DNA from: Rhizobacter koreensis
Lineage (GTDB): Bacteria; Pseudomonadota; Gammaproteobacteria; Burkholderiales; Burkholderiaceae_C
Direction of reading: 5' to 3'
Assembly (NCBI RefSeq): GCF_013366375.1
Contig: NZ_JABWMJ010000001.1
Location: 496,001 to 560,000 of the forward strand
DNA: 64,000 nucleotides
How positions within the stretch are numbered: the first letter of the stretch is position 1; each line of letters starts with the position of its first letter. This document shows positions 1 through 9,026 of the stretch, in pieces. The notes beneath the pieces were generated by a model. It had not been told where the DNA came from. It ran no database searches and saw nothing but the letters and a program-made list of their open reading frames with translations. Position numbers and translations under genes: made by a program.

Positions 1-210
1 CTGCGCGACGTGTTCGCGCTCGACATCCCGGCCGGCCACATCCACGTGCCGGTGATGACGAACTTCTTCGGGGGCACCACCGCGACCGGCGGCGGCACAC
101 GCAACGACAATGCGATCACCGATGCGCGTTTCGAGGCGTACCGCACCGCGATCGTCCAGCAGACCAAGAATCTGCTGGTGATCATCGGCAACTCGCTTAC
201 CTTCCGCTAA
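1..210 (+). CDS. C-terminal fragment of an unrecognised protein (5' end outside window)
   Basis: The reading frame is open from the first base to a TAA at 208-210, so this is the last 69 codons of a gene that starts upstream of the window. The visible part contains a short Gly/Thr-rich stretch (GGTTATGGGT) and ends with the hydrophobic run NLLVIIGNSLTF. I see no family signature and assign no function. The downstream gene starts 62 bases later with its own ribosome binding site. Confidence 0.6.
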   Translation: MRDVFALDIPAGHIHVPVMTNFFGGTTATGGGTRNDNAITDARFEAYRTAIVQQTKNLLVIIGNSLTFR

Positions 211-272
211 CCGGCTGCCGCGCTGCGCACCGCCACGACCGGTGCAGCGCGGCCCTCATCAGGAGTCAGGAC

Positions 273-470
273 ATGAAGCTCAAGTCAAGCATCGCCGCCA
301 TCGGCCTCATGCTCGCAGGCGTGGCGTTCGCGCAGCCCAGCATCTATTACCTGTGGAAGAACAACGCCACCGGCAAGACCATGTGCAACCCGGACGCGCC
401 CGCCGCGGGCTGGGTCAAGGTCGGCGGTCCGTTCGAGGACTCCAACTGCACCATCAAGGCGCCGCAGTGA
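273..470 (+). CDS. Small exported protein of unknown function (65 aa)
   Basis: A 65-residue protein with a clear Sec signal peptide: KLK, a hydrophobic stretch at residues 8-19, then a likely cleavage after AFA (about residue 20). The mature part is about 45 residues, aromatic near its start (YYLW), with two cysteines (in TMCNPD and SNCTIK) that could form one disulfide in the periplasm. The ATG is preceded by AGGAG about eight bases upstream, which supports this start. A strong hairpin terminator follows at 507-534. I do not recognise the family, and no function is implied beyond export. Confidence 0.7.
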   Translation: MKLKSSIAAIGLMLAGVAFAQPSIYYLWKNNATGKTMCNPDAPAAGWVKVGGPFEDSNCTIKAPQ

Positions 471-506
471 TCGGCTGACGCAGCGCGGCCGCTTCGGTCG
501 CATTGC

Positions 507-534
507 AAAAGGGCACGCGTGGCGTGCCCTTTTT
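507..534. terminator. Bidirectional intrinsic terminator
   Basis: A perfect stem made of AAAA plus GGGCACGC, a GTG loop, then GCGTGCCC plus TTTTT. The T run lies on the plus strand and the A run makes a matching T run on the minus strand. It sits between two convergent genes, the small exported protein (+) and the psiF-like gene (-), so it can end both transcripts. It is the clearest intrinsic terminator in the window. Confidence 0.9.
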
Positions 535-565
535 CTTGCGCGGCGCGCCGCTGGGCGTTCGGTGT

Positions 566-796
566 CTACCGGCTGAGGCACTCCTTCATGAACGCCTTGC
601 GCTCGTCGCCCTTCTTGCCCTTGGCGTCGGCGTTGCAGGTCTTCATCTTGTTCTGCTGCGTGGGCCTCGCGGCGCCGTCGACGGGCTTGGCGGCCGGTGG
701 CGCGCCATCGGCGGCGGTCTTCGCGGGCGCTGCCGGCGCGCCGGCAGCGGCCAGGGCGAGCGAGCAGGCGACGACGAGAGTGGTGAGCGCTTTCAT
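566..796 (-). CDS. psiF: PsiF-family exported protein
   Basis: A 76-residue protein with a signal peptide (KALTTLVVACSLALAAAGAPA) and a Lys/Cys-rich C-terminus containing the PsiF repeat pattern: NKMKTCNADAKGK, then GDERKAFMKECLS. In E. coli psiF is phosphate-starvation inducible; its biochemical role is unknown. Only one full repeat is seen here, with an Ala/Pro linker between residues 20 and 48. GAGGAA lies about ten bases before the ATG. The gene is downstream of, and co-directional with, the Ser/Thr kinase gene with a 140-base gap. Family assignment is fairly secure; the function is open. Confidence 0.8.
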   Translation of the reverse strand: MKALTTLVVACSLALAAAGAPAAPAKTAADGAPPAAKPVDGAARPTQQNKMKTCNADAKGKKGDERKAFMKECLSR

Positions 797-936
797 CGGG
801 GGTTCCTCGGGCACGGCGTGATTGCCGCTCGAGATTGAGCCTCGGGCACCGGCCGCGAACAATCCGCTCCGAGGTGTGAACCCCCCGGCGTGGGTGACGC
901 CGCGTCTGGCCCTCGCTGCGCTGCGCCTGCCCCGCG

Positions 937-2307
937 TCAGAGGATGCGACGCGGGTGGGCGATGGCTTCGTGCGCCGCGTGCAGGCGCCGCACGAGCACC
1001 CGAATGAACGAGTCGTGGAACAGGTGGCGGCAGTTCGCGCTGACCTGCATCAGCGAGTCCGGGGTGAACGAGATCGTCGTTGCCGGCTTCGTCACGATGA
1101 CGTCGGTACTGTGGCGCTTGAGCTCGTCGCTCGGCGCGAGATAGGCCATCTCGCCCACCGAGGTGCCCGAGCCGAGCTTGGCGACGCGGTTGCCGTCGCG
1201 AAAGACCTCGACCTCGCCCTGCGCGATGATGTGGAAGCTGTTGCCTTCCTGCCCCTTGCGGTAGAGCGCGTGACCGAAGTTGAAGCGCTGCCAGCGCGCG
1301 CGGTGCACCACCTCCCACAGCTCGACGTCGCCGAAGCTCTGGAAGAACTCGAGCGTGCGCAGCAGCGTGAAGCGCTCGGAGTCGAGCACGTCCTGGATGC
1401 GGCCGCGCGGCACCTGCTGCGTGGTGACGAGGCCCGACAGCGCCTGCGCGAATTCGCCCCAGTCGGCATATCGCTCGTCCGGGTTCTTCGCGAGCGCACG
1501 CTGGATCACGGCGTCGAGTCCGGCACTGACGCCGGCGCGCAGGTCGACCAGTGGCGCCGGATCGGCGTGGTAGATCTGATGCATCATCGCCGACTGCGTC
1601 TGCGCGTCGAAGAGGGGCCGCCCGGCGATCAGGTGATAGAGCACCGCGCCGAGCGAGTACATGTCGGCGCGGCTGTCGAGCGTGCTGCCGTCGAGCTGCT
1701 CGGGCGACATGTAGGCCAGCGAGCCGACGCGGTGCACCTGGGTCACGTCCGACCCGAGATTCAGCACGCTGCCGAAGTCGCTGATCTTGACGTCGGTGAC
1801 GACGCCGTTGGTCAGCACCGCCAGCAGGTTGGCCGGCTTCACGTCGCGGTGGATCAGGCCCTGCCGATACACGTAGCCGAGCGCCATGGCGCACTTGAAG
1901 CCGATTTCCACCACGAGCTCGAGCGGCAGCAGCTGGTCGGCGCGGCAATACGGCCGCAGCGTGCTGCCGGCGACGTACTCCATCACCAGATACGGCGCGA
2001 CCGGGTCGGGCACCGCGTCGAGGATCTGCACCACGTTCGGGTGCTGCAGCCGCCCCACGAGCGCGGCTTCTGCAGCAAAGAAGCGCTCGGAGTAGTGGCC
2101 ATCCATCGGGTCGCCGCCGGCGGCGGCGGCCCGCACCCGCTTGATCGCGACCTGGCGCCCCTGGAAGTCGTCGAAGCCGAGATAGACCTCGCTGGTCGCG
2201 CCTTCGCCGAGCCGGCCGAGGACGCGGTACTTGCCGATCTGCGCGGGCAGCGGCGGCGCCGCCGGAGTGGTCGGTGCGGTCGTAGGGGGCAGGGGGACGG
2301 CGGACAT
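937..2307 (-). CDS. Ser/Thr protein kinase with C-terminal cyclic-nucleotide-binding-like domain
   Basis: A 456-residue protein. Residues about 26-285 form a Hanks-type kinase: glycine loop GEGATS at 34-39, ATP-binding lysine K56 in VAIK, catalytic loop HRDVKPAN at 153-160, DFG at 177-179 and SPEQ (the APE equivalent) at 201-204. All catalytic residues are present, so activity is expected. Residues about 300-420 resemble a cNMP-binding domain (YRKGQEGNSF, a GEVEVF strand, VGEMAYL). In the phosphate-binding cassette an Arg remains before HST, so ligand binding is possible but uncertain. No transmembrane helix is seen, so it is probably cytoplasmic. ATG 2307 was chosen because the longer frame upstream runs into the argS region and has no kinase homology. 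Confidence 0.9.
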   Translation of the reverse strand: MSAVPLPPTTAPTTPAAPPLPAQIGKYRVLGRLGEGATSEVYLGFDDFQGRQVAIKRVRAAAAGGDPMDGHYSERFFAAEAALVGRLQHPNVVQILDAVPDPVAPYLVMEYVAGSTLRPYCRADQLLPLELVVEIGFKCAMALGYVYRQGLIHRDVKPANLLAVLTNGVVTDVKISDFGSVLNLGSDVTQVHRVGSLAYMSPEQLDGSTLDSRADMYSLGAVLYHLIAGRPLFDAQTQSAMMHQIYHADPAPLVDLRAGVSAGLDAVIQRALAKNPDERYADWGEFAQALSGLVTTQQVPRGRIQDVLDSERFTLLRTLEFFQSFGDVELWEVVHRARWQRFNFGHALYRKGQEGNSFHIIAQGEVEVFRDGNRVAKLGSGTSVGEMAYLAPSDELKRHSTDVIVTKPATTISFTPDSLMQVSANCRHLFHDSFIRVLVRRLHAAHEAIAHPRRIL

Positions 2308-2449
2308 GGCGGACCTGGTGGAGCCGGCCGATTCTGCCTGCGCGACCTCGATCGGCACATCACGATCGCGTGACCGAATCGCGCTTTGCCGGCGCGGCCG
2401 CTCTCTGGGGTCGAAACCGGCGGCAATCGGGCGCGCGGGCGGCGCCGAA

Positions 2450-2455
2450 TAAAAT
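2450..2455 (+). promoter_or_regulatory. Putative -10 box (TAAAAT) of argS
   Basis: TAAAAT matches the sigma-70 -10 consensus at five of six positions. It ends six bases before the first ATG of argS, so the predicted transcript start falls on or beside that ATG. No good -35 hexamer is visible 16-18 bases upstream. The surroundings are otherwise very GC-rich. Confidence 0.45.
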
Positions 2456-2461
2456 CGTTCG

Positions 2462-4186
2462 ATGATGCAAGCCCGAGACGATCTGCTCGCCGCGTTGGCC
2501 GCGGCGGTGCGCGAGGTCGCGCCGACCGCCGACTTCACCCCGGGCTTCGAGTCGCCCAAGCTCGCCGCGCATGGCGATCTCGCGTGCACTGCCGCCATGG
2601 CGCTCGCCAGGCCGCTGCGCCGCCCGCCGCGCGAGGTCGCGGCCGCCTTGATGGCCGCGCTCCAGGCGCAGCCCGCGGTCGAGCGCTGGGTCGAGTCGAT
2701 GTCGATCGCCGGCCCCGGCTTCATCAACCTGCAACTGCGCCCGGCGGCACGCCAGGCGGTGGTCGCCGACGTGCTCGCCCGAGGCGCTGCCTACGGCAGG
2801 AAGCCGGCGAATGGCGAGCGCGTGCTGGTCGAGTTCGTGTCGGCGAATCCGACCGGACCGCTGCACGTGGGTCACGCGCGCCAGGCCGCGCTCGGCGACG
2901 CGATCTGCAACCTGCTCGCGTCGCAGGGTGCCGAGGTGACGCGCGAGTTCTATTACAACGACGCCGGCGTGCAGATCGCGACCCTCGCCAAGAGCGTGCG
3001 TCTGCGCGCGCTCGGCCACAAGCCGGGTGACGCGGCCTGGGAGGCCGAGGGCTCGGCGTACAACGGCGACTACATCGCCGACATCGCGGCCGACTTCCTG
3101 GCGAAGAAGACGGTGAATGCCGACGACCGCAGCTTCACCGCGAGCGGCGACGTCGACGACATCGACGGCATCCGCAACTTCGCGGTGGCCTATCTGCGCC
3201 ACGAACAGGACCTCGACCTGCAGGCGTTCGGGGTCCGCTTCGACAACTACTTTCTCGAGTCGAGCCTCTATGCCGACGGCCGCGTCGAACGGGCGGTGCA
3301 GCGGCTCGTGGCGGCCGGCAAGACGTACGAGGCGGACGGCGCGCTCTGGCTGCGCAGCACCGACTACGGCGACGACAAGGACCGCGTGATGCGCAAGTCC
3401 GACGGCACCTACACCTACTTCGTGCCGGACGTCGCGTACCACCTGAACAAGTTCGAGCGGGGCTTCGCCACCGCGATCAACGTGCAGGGCGGCGACCACC
3501 ACGGGACGATCGCGCGCGTGCGCGCCGGGCTGCAGGCCGCCGGCGAGGGCATTCCCGCCGGCTACCCGGCTTACGTGCTGCACAAGATGGTCACCGTCAT
3601 GAGGGGCGGCGAGGAGGTCAAGATCTCCAAGCGCGCGGGCAGCTACGTGACGCTGCGCGACCTGATCGATTGGACCAGCCGTGACGCGGTGCGCTTCTTC
3701 CTGCTGAGCCGCAAGGCCGACACCGAGTTCACGTTCGACGTCGACCTCGCGCTCAAGCAGAACGACGAGAACCCGGTCTTCTACGTGCAGTACGCGCACG
3801 CGCGCATCTGCTCGGTGATGCGCCAGTACGCCGAGCAGGGCGGCGATGTCACGAACCTCGCACAGGCCGACCTCGCCCTCCTGGAGGCGCCGAGCGAGGC
3901 GGCGCTGATGCGCAAGCTCGGCGACTTCCCGCTCCTCGTCGCGGGCGCGGCGGCGAGCCTCGCGCCGCACGAGATCACGTTCTACCTGCGCGATGTCGCG
4001 GCGCTGTTCCACAGCTATTACGCGGCCGAGCGCTTTCTGGTCGATGACCCGGCGCTCACGCGGGCGCGATTGGCGTTGCTCGAGGCGACCGCGCAGATCA
4101 TCCGCAACAGCCTCGCGCTGCTCGGCGTCGGTGCACCCGACCGCATGGCGCGCGAGGTGCCTTCCGAAGAGAGACAAGCTGCATGA
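2462..4186 (+). CDS. argS: Arginyl-tRNA synthetase
   Basis: A class I aminoacyl-tRNA synthetase that charges tRNA-Arg. An N-terminal Add1-type domain (residues about 5-95) is followed by the catalytic core with the HIGH motif as HVGH at 135-138, inside [14 protein letters not shown]. The KMSKS equivalent is KISKRAG, about residue 382. A helical anticodon-binding domain ends the protein. The 574-residue length is normal. Two consecutive ATGs (2462 and 2465) are possible starts and no Shine-Dalgarno is visible. The stop overlaps the start of the SPOR-domain gene (ATGA), so the two are translationally coupled. Confidence 0.97.
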   Translation: MMQARDDLLAALAAAVREVAPTADFTPGFESPKLAAHGDLACTAAMALARPLRRPPREVAAALMAALQAQPAVERWVESMSIAGPGFINLQLRPAARQAVVADVLARGAAYGRKPANGERVLVEFVSANPTGPLHVGHARQAALGDAICNLLASQGAEVTREFYYNDAGVQIATLAKSVRLRALGHKPGDAAWEAEGSAYNGDYIADIAADFLAKKTVNADDRSFTASGDVDDIDGIRNFAVAYLRHEQDLDLQAFGVRFDNYFLESSLYADGRVERAVQRLVAAGKTYEADGALWLRSTDYGDDKDRVMRKSDGTYTYFVPDVAYHLNKFERGFATAINVQGGDHHGTIARVRAGLQAAGEGIPAGYPAYVLHKMVTVMRGGEEVKISKRAGSYVTLRDLIDWTSRDAVRFFLLSRKADTEFTFDVDLALKQNDENPVFYVQYAHARICSVMRQYAEQGGDVTNLAQADLALLEAPSEAALMRKLGDFPLLVAGAAASLAPHEITFYLRDVAALFHSYYAAERFLVDDPALTRARLALLEATAQIIRNSLALLGVGAPDRMAREVPSEERQAA

Positions 4187-4848
4187 AGTTCCAACGTGGC
4201 GGTTTCGCCATCGGCCTGATCGTCGGGCTCCTGATCGGTCTGGCGGCGGCGCTCGCCGTCGCCTTGTACGTGACCAAGGCACCGAACCCGTTCGTGAACA
4301 AGGTGCCGCAGCGCAGCCCCGACCAGGACGCTGCCGAGGCCGAGCGCAACCGCAGCTGGGACCCGAACTCGGGTCTCGCGGGCCGCAACCCGGCGCGCCC
4401 GTCGGCCAACGTCGCAGCACCGCCGACCGCCGCCGAGCTGCCCGCATCGGCGCCGCCCGAGGTCGTCGCCGCGCCGCCGGTCAGCGTGACTGCAAGCGCG
4501 CCGACGCGCAGCGCGCGCGCCGCGTCGGCTGCCGAGCGCGCCACGCCGGATCGGGCGACCGCCGCGGCCGCGCGCGCGTCGGCGCCGCTGTCCACCGCCG
4601 GCGGGCCTGATCCGTTCAGGTACTTCGTGCAGGCGGGCGCGTATTCGCGCACCGAAGATGCCGAGCAGCAGCGGGCGCGCCTCGCGCTCGCCGGTATCGA
4701 CAGCCGCCTGACCGAGCGCGAGCAGAACGGGCAGACGATCTATCGGGTGCGGGTCGGCCCGTTCGAGACGCGCGACGACGCCGACGCGGCGAAGGAGCGC
4801 CTCAGCGGCGCCGGCGTCGACGCGTCGCTGGTCCGCGTGCAGCGCTAG
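4183..4848 (+). CDS. SPOR-domain membrane protein
   Basis: A 221-residue bitopic protein: a short cytoplasmic start, one membrane helix at about residues 8-30, an Ala/Pro-rich periplasmic linker to about 142, and a C-terminal SPOR domain at 146-221 ([19 protein letters not shown] through [14 protein letters not shown]). SPOR domains bind denuded peptidoglycan at division septa, and the layout is that of FtsN-like proteins. The ATG overlaps the argS stop. The argS-SPOR-dsbA order is common in Burkholderiales. Whether it is the essential FtsN cannot be told from sequence alone. Confidence 0.9.
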   Translation: MKFQRGGFAIGLIVGLLIGLAAALAVALYVTKAPNPFVNKVPQRSPDQDAAEAERNRSWDPNSGLAGRNPARPSANVAAPPTAAELPASAPPEVVAAPPVSVTASAPTRSARAASAAERATPDRATAAAARASAPLSTAGGPDPFRYFVQAGAYSRTEDAEQQRARLALAGIDSRLTEREQNGQTIYRVRVGPFETRDDADAAKERLSGAGVDASLVRVQR

Positions 4849-4923
4849 CCGCGTGCGACCGGCGCGCGGAACTCGGCGCCGCCGACCGACTCTTCCCCCT
4901 TCAACTTCCGGACTCCATCGCCC

Positions 4924-5574
4924 ATGAAACTCAATCGACGCGCATTCTCGAGCTGCCTTGCCGGCAGCGGCCTCGCCACCCTGGGCGTGGGCGCCGCCGC
5001 CCAGCAGGCTGGCTGGCCGGTCGAGGGTGTCAACTACGTGCGCCTCGCCCAGCCGCTTCCGCCGTCGGGCCAGGGCAAGGTCGACGTCGTCGATTTCTTC
5101 TGGTACGAGTGCCCGCACTGCAACGCCTTCGAGCCGGCGCTCGACGCCTGGGCCAGGAAGCTCCCTGCCGACGTGAACTTCCGCCGCGTGCCGGTGTGGT
5201 TCCGCGAGGAGCCGTTCACCGCGCAGCAGAAGCTCTACTACGCGCTCGAGAGCCTCGGTCTCGTCGACACCATGCACCGCAAGGTGTTCGCGGCCATCCA
5301 CAACGACCGCACGAAGCTGCGCACGTCCGAAGAGATCCAGACCTTCATGGCCAAGAACGGTGTCGACGCGACGAAGTTCATGGCGGCGTACAACTCGTTC
5401 GCGGTGCAGACCAAGTCGCGCCAGGCGCGCCAGATCGCCGAGGGCTACAAGATCGACGCCGTGCCGGCGCTCGGCGTGCACGGCCGCTACTTCATCAACG
5501 GCACCATGGCGGGCGGCAACGACAAGATGCTGCAGGTCGCCGACGCGCTGATCGCGCAGGTGCGGCGCGGCTGA
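4924..5574 (+). CDS. dsbA: Thiol:disulfide interchange protein DsbA
   Basis: A periplasmic oxidase that introduces disulfide bonds into exported proteins. The 216-residue protein has a signal peptide that starts NRRAF and ends near AAAQQA (about residue 28). The thioredoxin-fold active site CPHC is at 63-66, in FFWYECPHCNAF, and the cis-proline loop AVPALGV has Pro181. The helical insertion expected of DsbA lies between. It follows the SPOR gene after 75 bases and is probably in the same operon. The twin arginine near the N-terminus makes Tat export conceivable, but the motif is incomplete. Confidence 0.95.
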   Translation: MKLNRRAFSSCLAGSGLATLGVGAAAQQAGWPVEGVNYVRLAQPLPPSGQGKVDVVDFFWYECPHCNAFEPALDAWARKLPADVNFRRVPVWFREEPFTAQQKLYYALESLGLVDTMHRKVFAAIHNDRTKLRTSEEIQTFMAKNGVDATKFMAAYNSFAVQTKSRQARQIAEGYKIDAVPALGVHGRYFINGTMAGGNDKMLQVADALIAQVRRG

Positions 5575-5807
5575 TCGGCGAGGTCCGCGCCGCACCGGCG
5601 CGGAGCGACCGGGCCGAGCAATGCCGCCGGTCGCGTCGAGAGTCGGAGCCGGTGCCGCTGCGCAGTCCATCACGCAGCCGCCGGCGATCTGGCGTGCGAC
5701 CCCCCGCATACCCGCCGTAGACTGGGTCTTCGTCGAGCGAGCCCAGCTTCGCCAGCGCGGCAAGCACCGATCGGTTGATCCTCCGGATTGGTGATTCGCG
5801 ACAGCCG

Positions 5808-5825
5808 GTACGCCGCACGGCGTAC
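5808..5825. promoter_or_regulatory. 18-bp inverted repeat upstream of lptA (operator candidate)
   Basis: GTACGCCG, a two-base CA spacer, then CGGCGTAC: a perfect dyad. It covers the place where a -35 element would lie for the TAGAAT -10-like box at 5835-5840. A two-base spacer is too tight for an RNA hairpin loop without opening pairs, so a dimeric DNA-binding protein is the more natural reading. No regulator is identified. Confidence 0.4.
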
Positions 5826-5834
5826 GGAGCTGGC

Positions 5835-5840
5835 TAGAAT
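5835..5840 (+). promoter_or_regulatory. Putative -10 box (TAGAAT) of lptA
   Basis: TAGAAT within GGCTAGAATGG, 22 bases before the preferred lptA start. Similar GCTAGANT elements precede bamE, yhdP and the DUF2339 gene. No standard -35 is visible; the inverted repeat at 5808-5825 occupies that position. Confidence 0.4.
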
Positions 5841-5862
5841 GGCATGCAAGTTCCATGCCGCC

Positions 5863-6531
5863 ATGCTGAATCACACCCACACCTCCTCCCGGCGCCGCAT
5901 TGCCCGCTTTCTCGCGGTCGGGAGCGTCGCGTTCGCCGCGGTTCTCGCCACGCCGGCGCAGGCGGTCAAGGCCGATCGAGCCAAGCCGATCACTGTCGAA
6001 GCCGACCTGCCGGGCAAGATCGACCTGCTGAACCAGTTCGTCGTCTTCAACGGCAACGTCGTCGTGACCAAGGGCACGATGACGATCCGGGCCGATCGCA
6101 TCGAGGTGCGCGAGACGCCGGGCGGCTATCACAACGCGGTGGCGTTCGGCTCGGCCGGCAAGCCTGCGACGTTCCGCCAGAAGCGCGACGTCGGTGACGA
6201 GTGGATCGAGGGCGAGGCGCAGCGCCTCGAGTACGACGGCCGCTCCGACGTGGTCCGCTTCGTTACCAACGCGTCGGTCCGACGGCTGCGCGGCGCGACG
6301 GTCGCCGACGAGATCACCGGCAACCTGGTTACCTACGACAGCACGACCGAGGTGTTCAACGTCACCGGCGGCGCGACACCCACCGCGGCGAATCCGAGCG
6401 GCCGCATCCGCGCGGTGCTGGCGCCGCGCGAAGGCAGCGCCGCTGCCGCCGACATGGCGGCCGCAGCCGCATCGGCCGCCGCGTCCGCGCCGCCGCTGCG
6501 CTCGACGCCGACTTTGGGGACGCCGCGGTGA
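5863..6531 (+). CDS. lptA: LPS export periplasmic protein LptA
   Basis: LptA carries lipopolysaccharide across the periplasm between LptC and LptD. With ATG 5863 the protein is 222 residues, with a signal peptide ending at TPAQA (about residue 34). The OstA/LptA beta-jellyroll domain follows ([20 protein letters not shown], then [12 protein letters not shown]). A low-complexity Ala/Pro tail of about 35 residues is longer than usual. An earlier in-frame ATG at 5839 is possible but overlaps the -10-like box. lptB begins inside its stop codon. No lptC or kdsC is visible upstream, where they are normally found. Confidence 0.92.
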   Translation: MLNHTHTSSRRRIARFLAVGSVAFAAVLATPAQAVKADRAKPITVEADLPGKIDLLNQFVVFNGNVVVTKGTMTIRADRIEVRETPGGYHNAVAFGSAGKPATFRQKRDVGDEWIEGEAQRLEYDGRSDVVRFVTNASVRRLRGATVADEITGNLVTYDSTTEVFNVTGGATPTAANPSGRIRAVLAPREGSAAAADMAAAAASAAASAPPLRSTPTLGTPR

Positions 6532-7331
6532 ACCGCGCGGGCGAGCCGCTGGGGGGCAGCGCGGGAGCCGCGGCTGCGGCGGCGCACCCGCACGGCGGCC
6601 TCGAGGCGATCGGCCTCAACAAGTCGTACGGCGCGCGCCAGGTGGTGCACGACGTGCGCGTGGCGGTCGAGCGCGGCGAGGTGGTGGGTCTGCTGGGGCC
6701 GAACGGCGCCGGCAAGACGACGAGCTTCTACATGATCGTCGGGCTGGTCCGCGCCGACGCCGGCGCGATCTCGATCGACGGCCAGCGGGTCGAGCGACTG
6801 CCGATCCACCAGCGCTCGCGCATGGGGCTCTCGTACCTGCCGCAGGAGCCGTCGATCTTTCGCAAGCTCAACGTCGAGGAGAACATCCGCGCGGTGCTCG
6901 AGCTGCAGGTCGGCGCCGACGGCCGCCGCCTTCCCAAGGCCGACATCGACGCCGAGCTCGACCGTCTGCTCGACGACCTCAGCATCCAGAAGCTGCGCAC
7001 CTCGCCGGCGCTCGCGCTCTCGGGCGGCGAGCGGCGCCGCGTCGAGATCGCGCGTGCGCTGGCGAGCCATCCCCGCTTCATCCTGCTCGACGAGCCGTTC
7101 GCCGGCATCGACCCGATCGCCGTGATCGAGATCCAGCGGATCATCGGCTTCCTCAAGAGCCGCGGCATCGGCGTGCTGATCACCGATCACAACGTGCGCG
7201 AGACGCTCGGCATCTGCGATCGCGCCTACATCATCAGCGAGGGCCGGGTGCTCGCCGAAGGCACGCCGGCCGAGATCGTCGACAACGCCGACGTCCGCAA
7301 GGTCTACCTCGGCGAGCACTTCCGCATGTGA
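6528..7331 (+). CDS. lptB: LPS export ABC transporter ATPase LptB
   Basis: The cytoplasmic ATPase that powers LPS extraction by LptFG. 267 residues from a GTG that overlaps the lptA stop (GTGA). Walker A GPNGAGKT is at 57-64, the signature LSGGERRR is near 164, and Walker B is [11 protein letters not shown], followed by the H-loop in ITDHNVRET. The first 24 residues form an Ala/Gly-rich extension absent from typical LptB, so a later start is conceivable; the overlap with lptA favours this one. lptF and lptG are not in the window. Confidence 0.95.
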   Translation: MNRAGEPLGGSAGAAAAAAHPHGGLEAIGLNKSYGARQVVHDVRVAVERGEVVGLLGPNGAGKTTSFYMIVGLVRADAGAISIDGQRVERLPIHQRSRMGLSYLPQEPSIFRKLNVEENIRAVLELQVGADGRRLPKADIDAELDRLLDDLSIQKLRTSPALALSGGERRRVEIARALASHPRFILLDEPFAGIDPIAVIEIQRIIGFLKSRGIGVLITDHNVRETLGICDRAYIISEGRVLAEGTPAEIVDNADVRKVYLGEHFRM

Positions 7332-7440
7332 CCATGACGTCGCTTCGTTCACTTTCGCCGGCCTGGCCGGGCGCCGGGCCGCTCCCGAGCGCGGCCGCGA
7401 CCCCTCGCGGGGCAGCGACCGAAGGACGCGTGGGGGCCCT

Positions 7441-8985
7441 ATGAAGCACTCGCTCCAGGTCCGCCAGTCGCAGCATCTGGCGCTGACGCCGCAGCTGCAG
7501 CAGTCGATCCGGCTGCTGCAGCTGTCGACGCTCGAGCTGCACCAAGAAGTCGAGCAGATGCTCGAGCAGAACCCGTTCCTCGAGGCCGAGGAAGAGGCGG
7601 CGCCGGTGTTCGAGGCGCTCAACGATCGCCCGGGACCGGCCGAAGCCGAGCGCGCCAGCGCCGCTGCCGATGCCGGCAGCGATGCGACCGGCGAGGGTGG
7701 CGACGAGGGCGTTCCGCTCGATGCTGCCGAGTTCGGCACGCCCGAGCGCGACGACTGGGAGAACGGCACCGAACGCGAGGACTTCGACGGCATCCACGAG
7801 ACGCCAGGCAAGACGCGCAACAACGACGCCGACGAGTTCGACGACGTCGACCGCGACTCGCCGCTGCCGAGCCTGTGCGACCACCTGCGCGCGCAGCTGT
7901 CGAGCATGCGGCTCGGCCCGGCCGACGCCGCCGCGGTGATGGTGCTGATCGACTCGCTCGACGACGACGGCTACCTGGCCGACTCCATCGAGGAGATCGC
8001 CGCCAAGCTGACCGGGCACGCCAGCGAGTCCGAGGGAGCCGGCAACGCCGAGTACGAGGAGGTGCTGGCCCAGCTGCGCTGCGGCCTGCGCTGGCTGCAG
8101 AGCATGGAGCCGACCGGCGTCGGCGCGCGCGACCTCGGCGAGTGCCTCACGCTGCAGCTGCGCGCGTTGCCGCGCAGCGAGGCGCAGATGATCGCGATCA
8201 TCATCTGCAAGAACCACCTGCCGCTGCTCGCCAAGCGCGACCTCAAGCGGCTGATGGCGGTCACCGGCGCGGACGAGGAGCAGCTGCGCGAGGCGCAGGC
8301 GATGATCGTCGGCCTCGAGCCGAAGCCCGGCCGGCCGTTCGCGCGCGCCGAGGCCAACGTCATCGTCCCCGACGTCATCGTGCAGAAGTCGGGGCGTGGC
8401 TGGAAGGTCGTGCTCAACCCCGACGTGATGCCCAAGCTGCGCATCAACGACCTCTACGCGAACGCCATCCGCAAGCAGCGCGGCAACCTCAACGGCGCGG
8501 CCGCGGGGCTCAACACGCATCTCCAGGAAGCGCGCTGGTTCGTCAAGAACATCCTGCAGCGCTTCGACACCATCCAGCGCGTGTCGCAGGCGATCGTCGA
8601 GCGGCAGAAGAGCTTCTTCACGCACGGTGCGATCGCGATGAAGCCGCTCGTGCTGCGCGAGATCGCCGACGAGCTCGGCCTGCACGAGTCGACGATCTCG
8701 CGCGTGACCACCGCCAAGTACATGGCGACGCCGTTCGGCACCTTCGAGCTGAAGTACTTCTTCGGGTCGTCGCTCAACACCGACGCCGGCGGCAACGCGT
8801 CGAGCACCGCGGTGCGCGCGCTGATCCGCCAGATCGTCGGTTCGGAAAGCCCCGCCAAGCCGCTCTCGGACAGCCAGATCTCGGCGATGCTCGAGGAGCA
8901 GGGCATCCACGTCGCGCGCCGGACGGTCGCCAAGTACCGCGAGGCGCTCAAGATCGCGCCGACGCAGCTGCGCAAGACGATGTAG
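7441..8985 (+). CDS. rpoN: RNA polymerase sigma-54 factor
   Basis: Sigma-54 directs transcription from -24/-12 promoters activated by enhancer-binding ATPases (nitrogen, motility and others). The 514-residue protein has the Gln/Leu-rich region I (LALTPQLQQSIRLLQLSTLE), an acidic region II (residues about 60-140), the core-binding region, and the RpoN box ARRTVAKYREAL at 492-503. A weak GGGGG lies before the ATG. It follows lptB by 109 bases, as usual in this lineage, but hpf, ptsN and hprK, normally next, are about 26 kb away. Confidence 0.97.
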   Translation: MKHSLQVRQSQHLALTPQLQQSIRLLQLSTLELHQEVEQMLEQNPFLEAEEEAAPVFEALNDRPGPAEAERASAAADAGSDATGEGGDEGVPLDAAEFGTPERDDWENGTEREDFDGIHETPGKTRNNDADEFDDVDRDSPLPSLCDHLRAQLSSMRLGPADAAAVMVLIDSLDDDGYLADSIEEIAAKLTGHASESEGAGNAEYEEVLAQLRCGLRWLQSMEPTGVGARDLGECLTLQLRALPRSEAQMIAIIICKNHLPLLAKRDLKRLMAVTGADEEQLREAQAMIVGLEPKPGRPFARAEANVIVPDVIVQKSGRGWKVVLNPDVMPKLRINDLYANAIRKQRGNLNGAAAGLNTHLQEARWFVKNILQRFDTIQRVSQAIVERQKSFFTHGAIAMKPLVLREIADELGLHESTISRVTTAKYMATPFGTFELKYFFGSSLNTDAGGNASSTAVRALIRQIVGSESPAKPLSDSQISAMLEEQGIHVARRTVAKYREALKIAPTQLRKTM

Positions 8986-9026
8986 CGTCGGCGGCCGCGC
9001 ATCCTGCGCCGCCGCCCGAACCTTCC

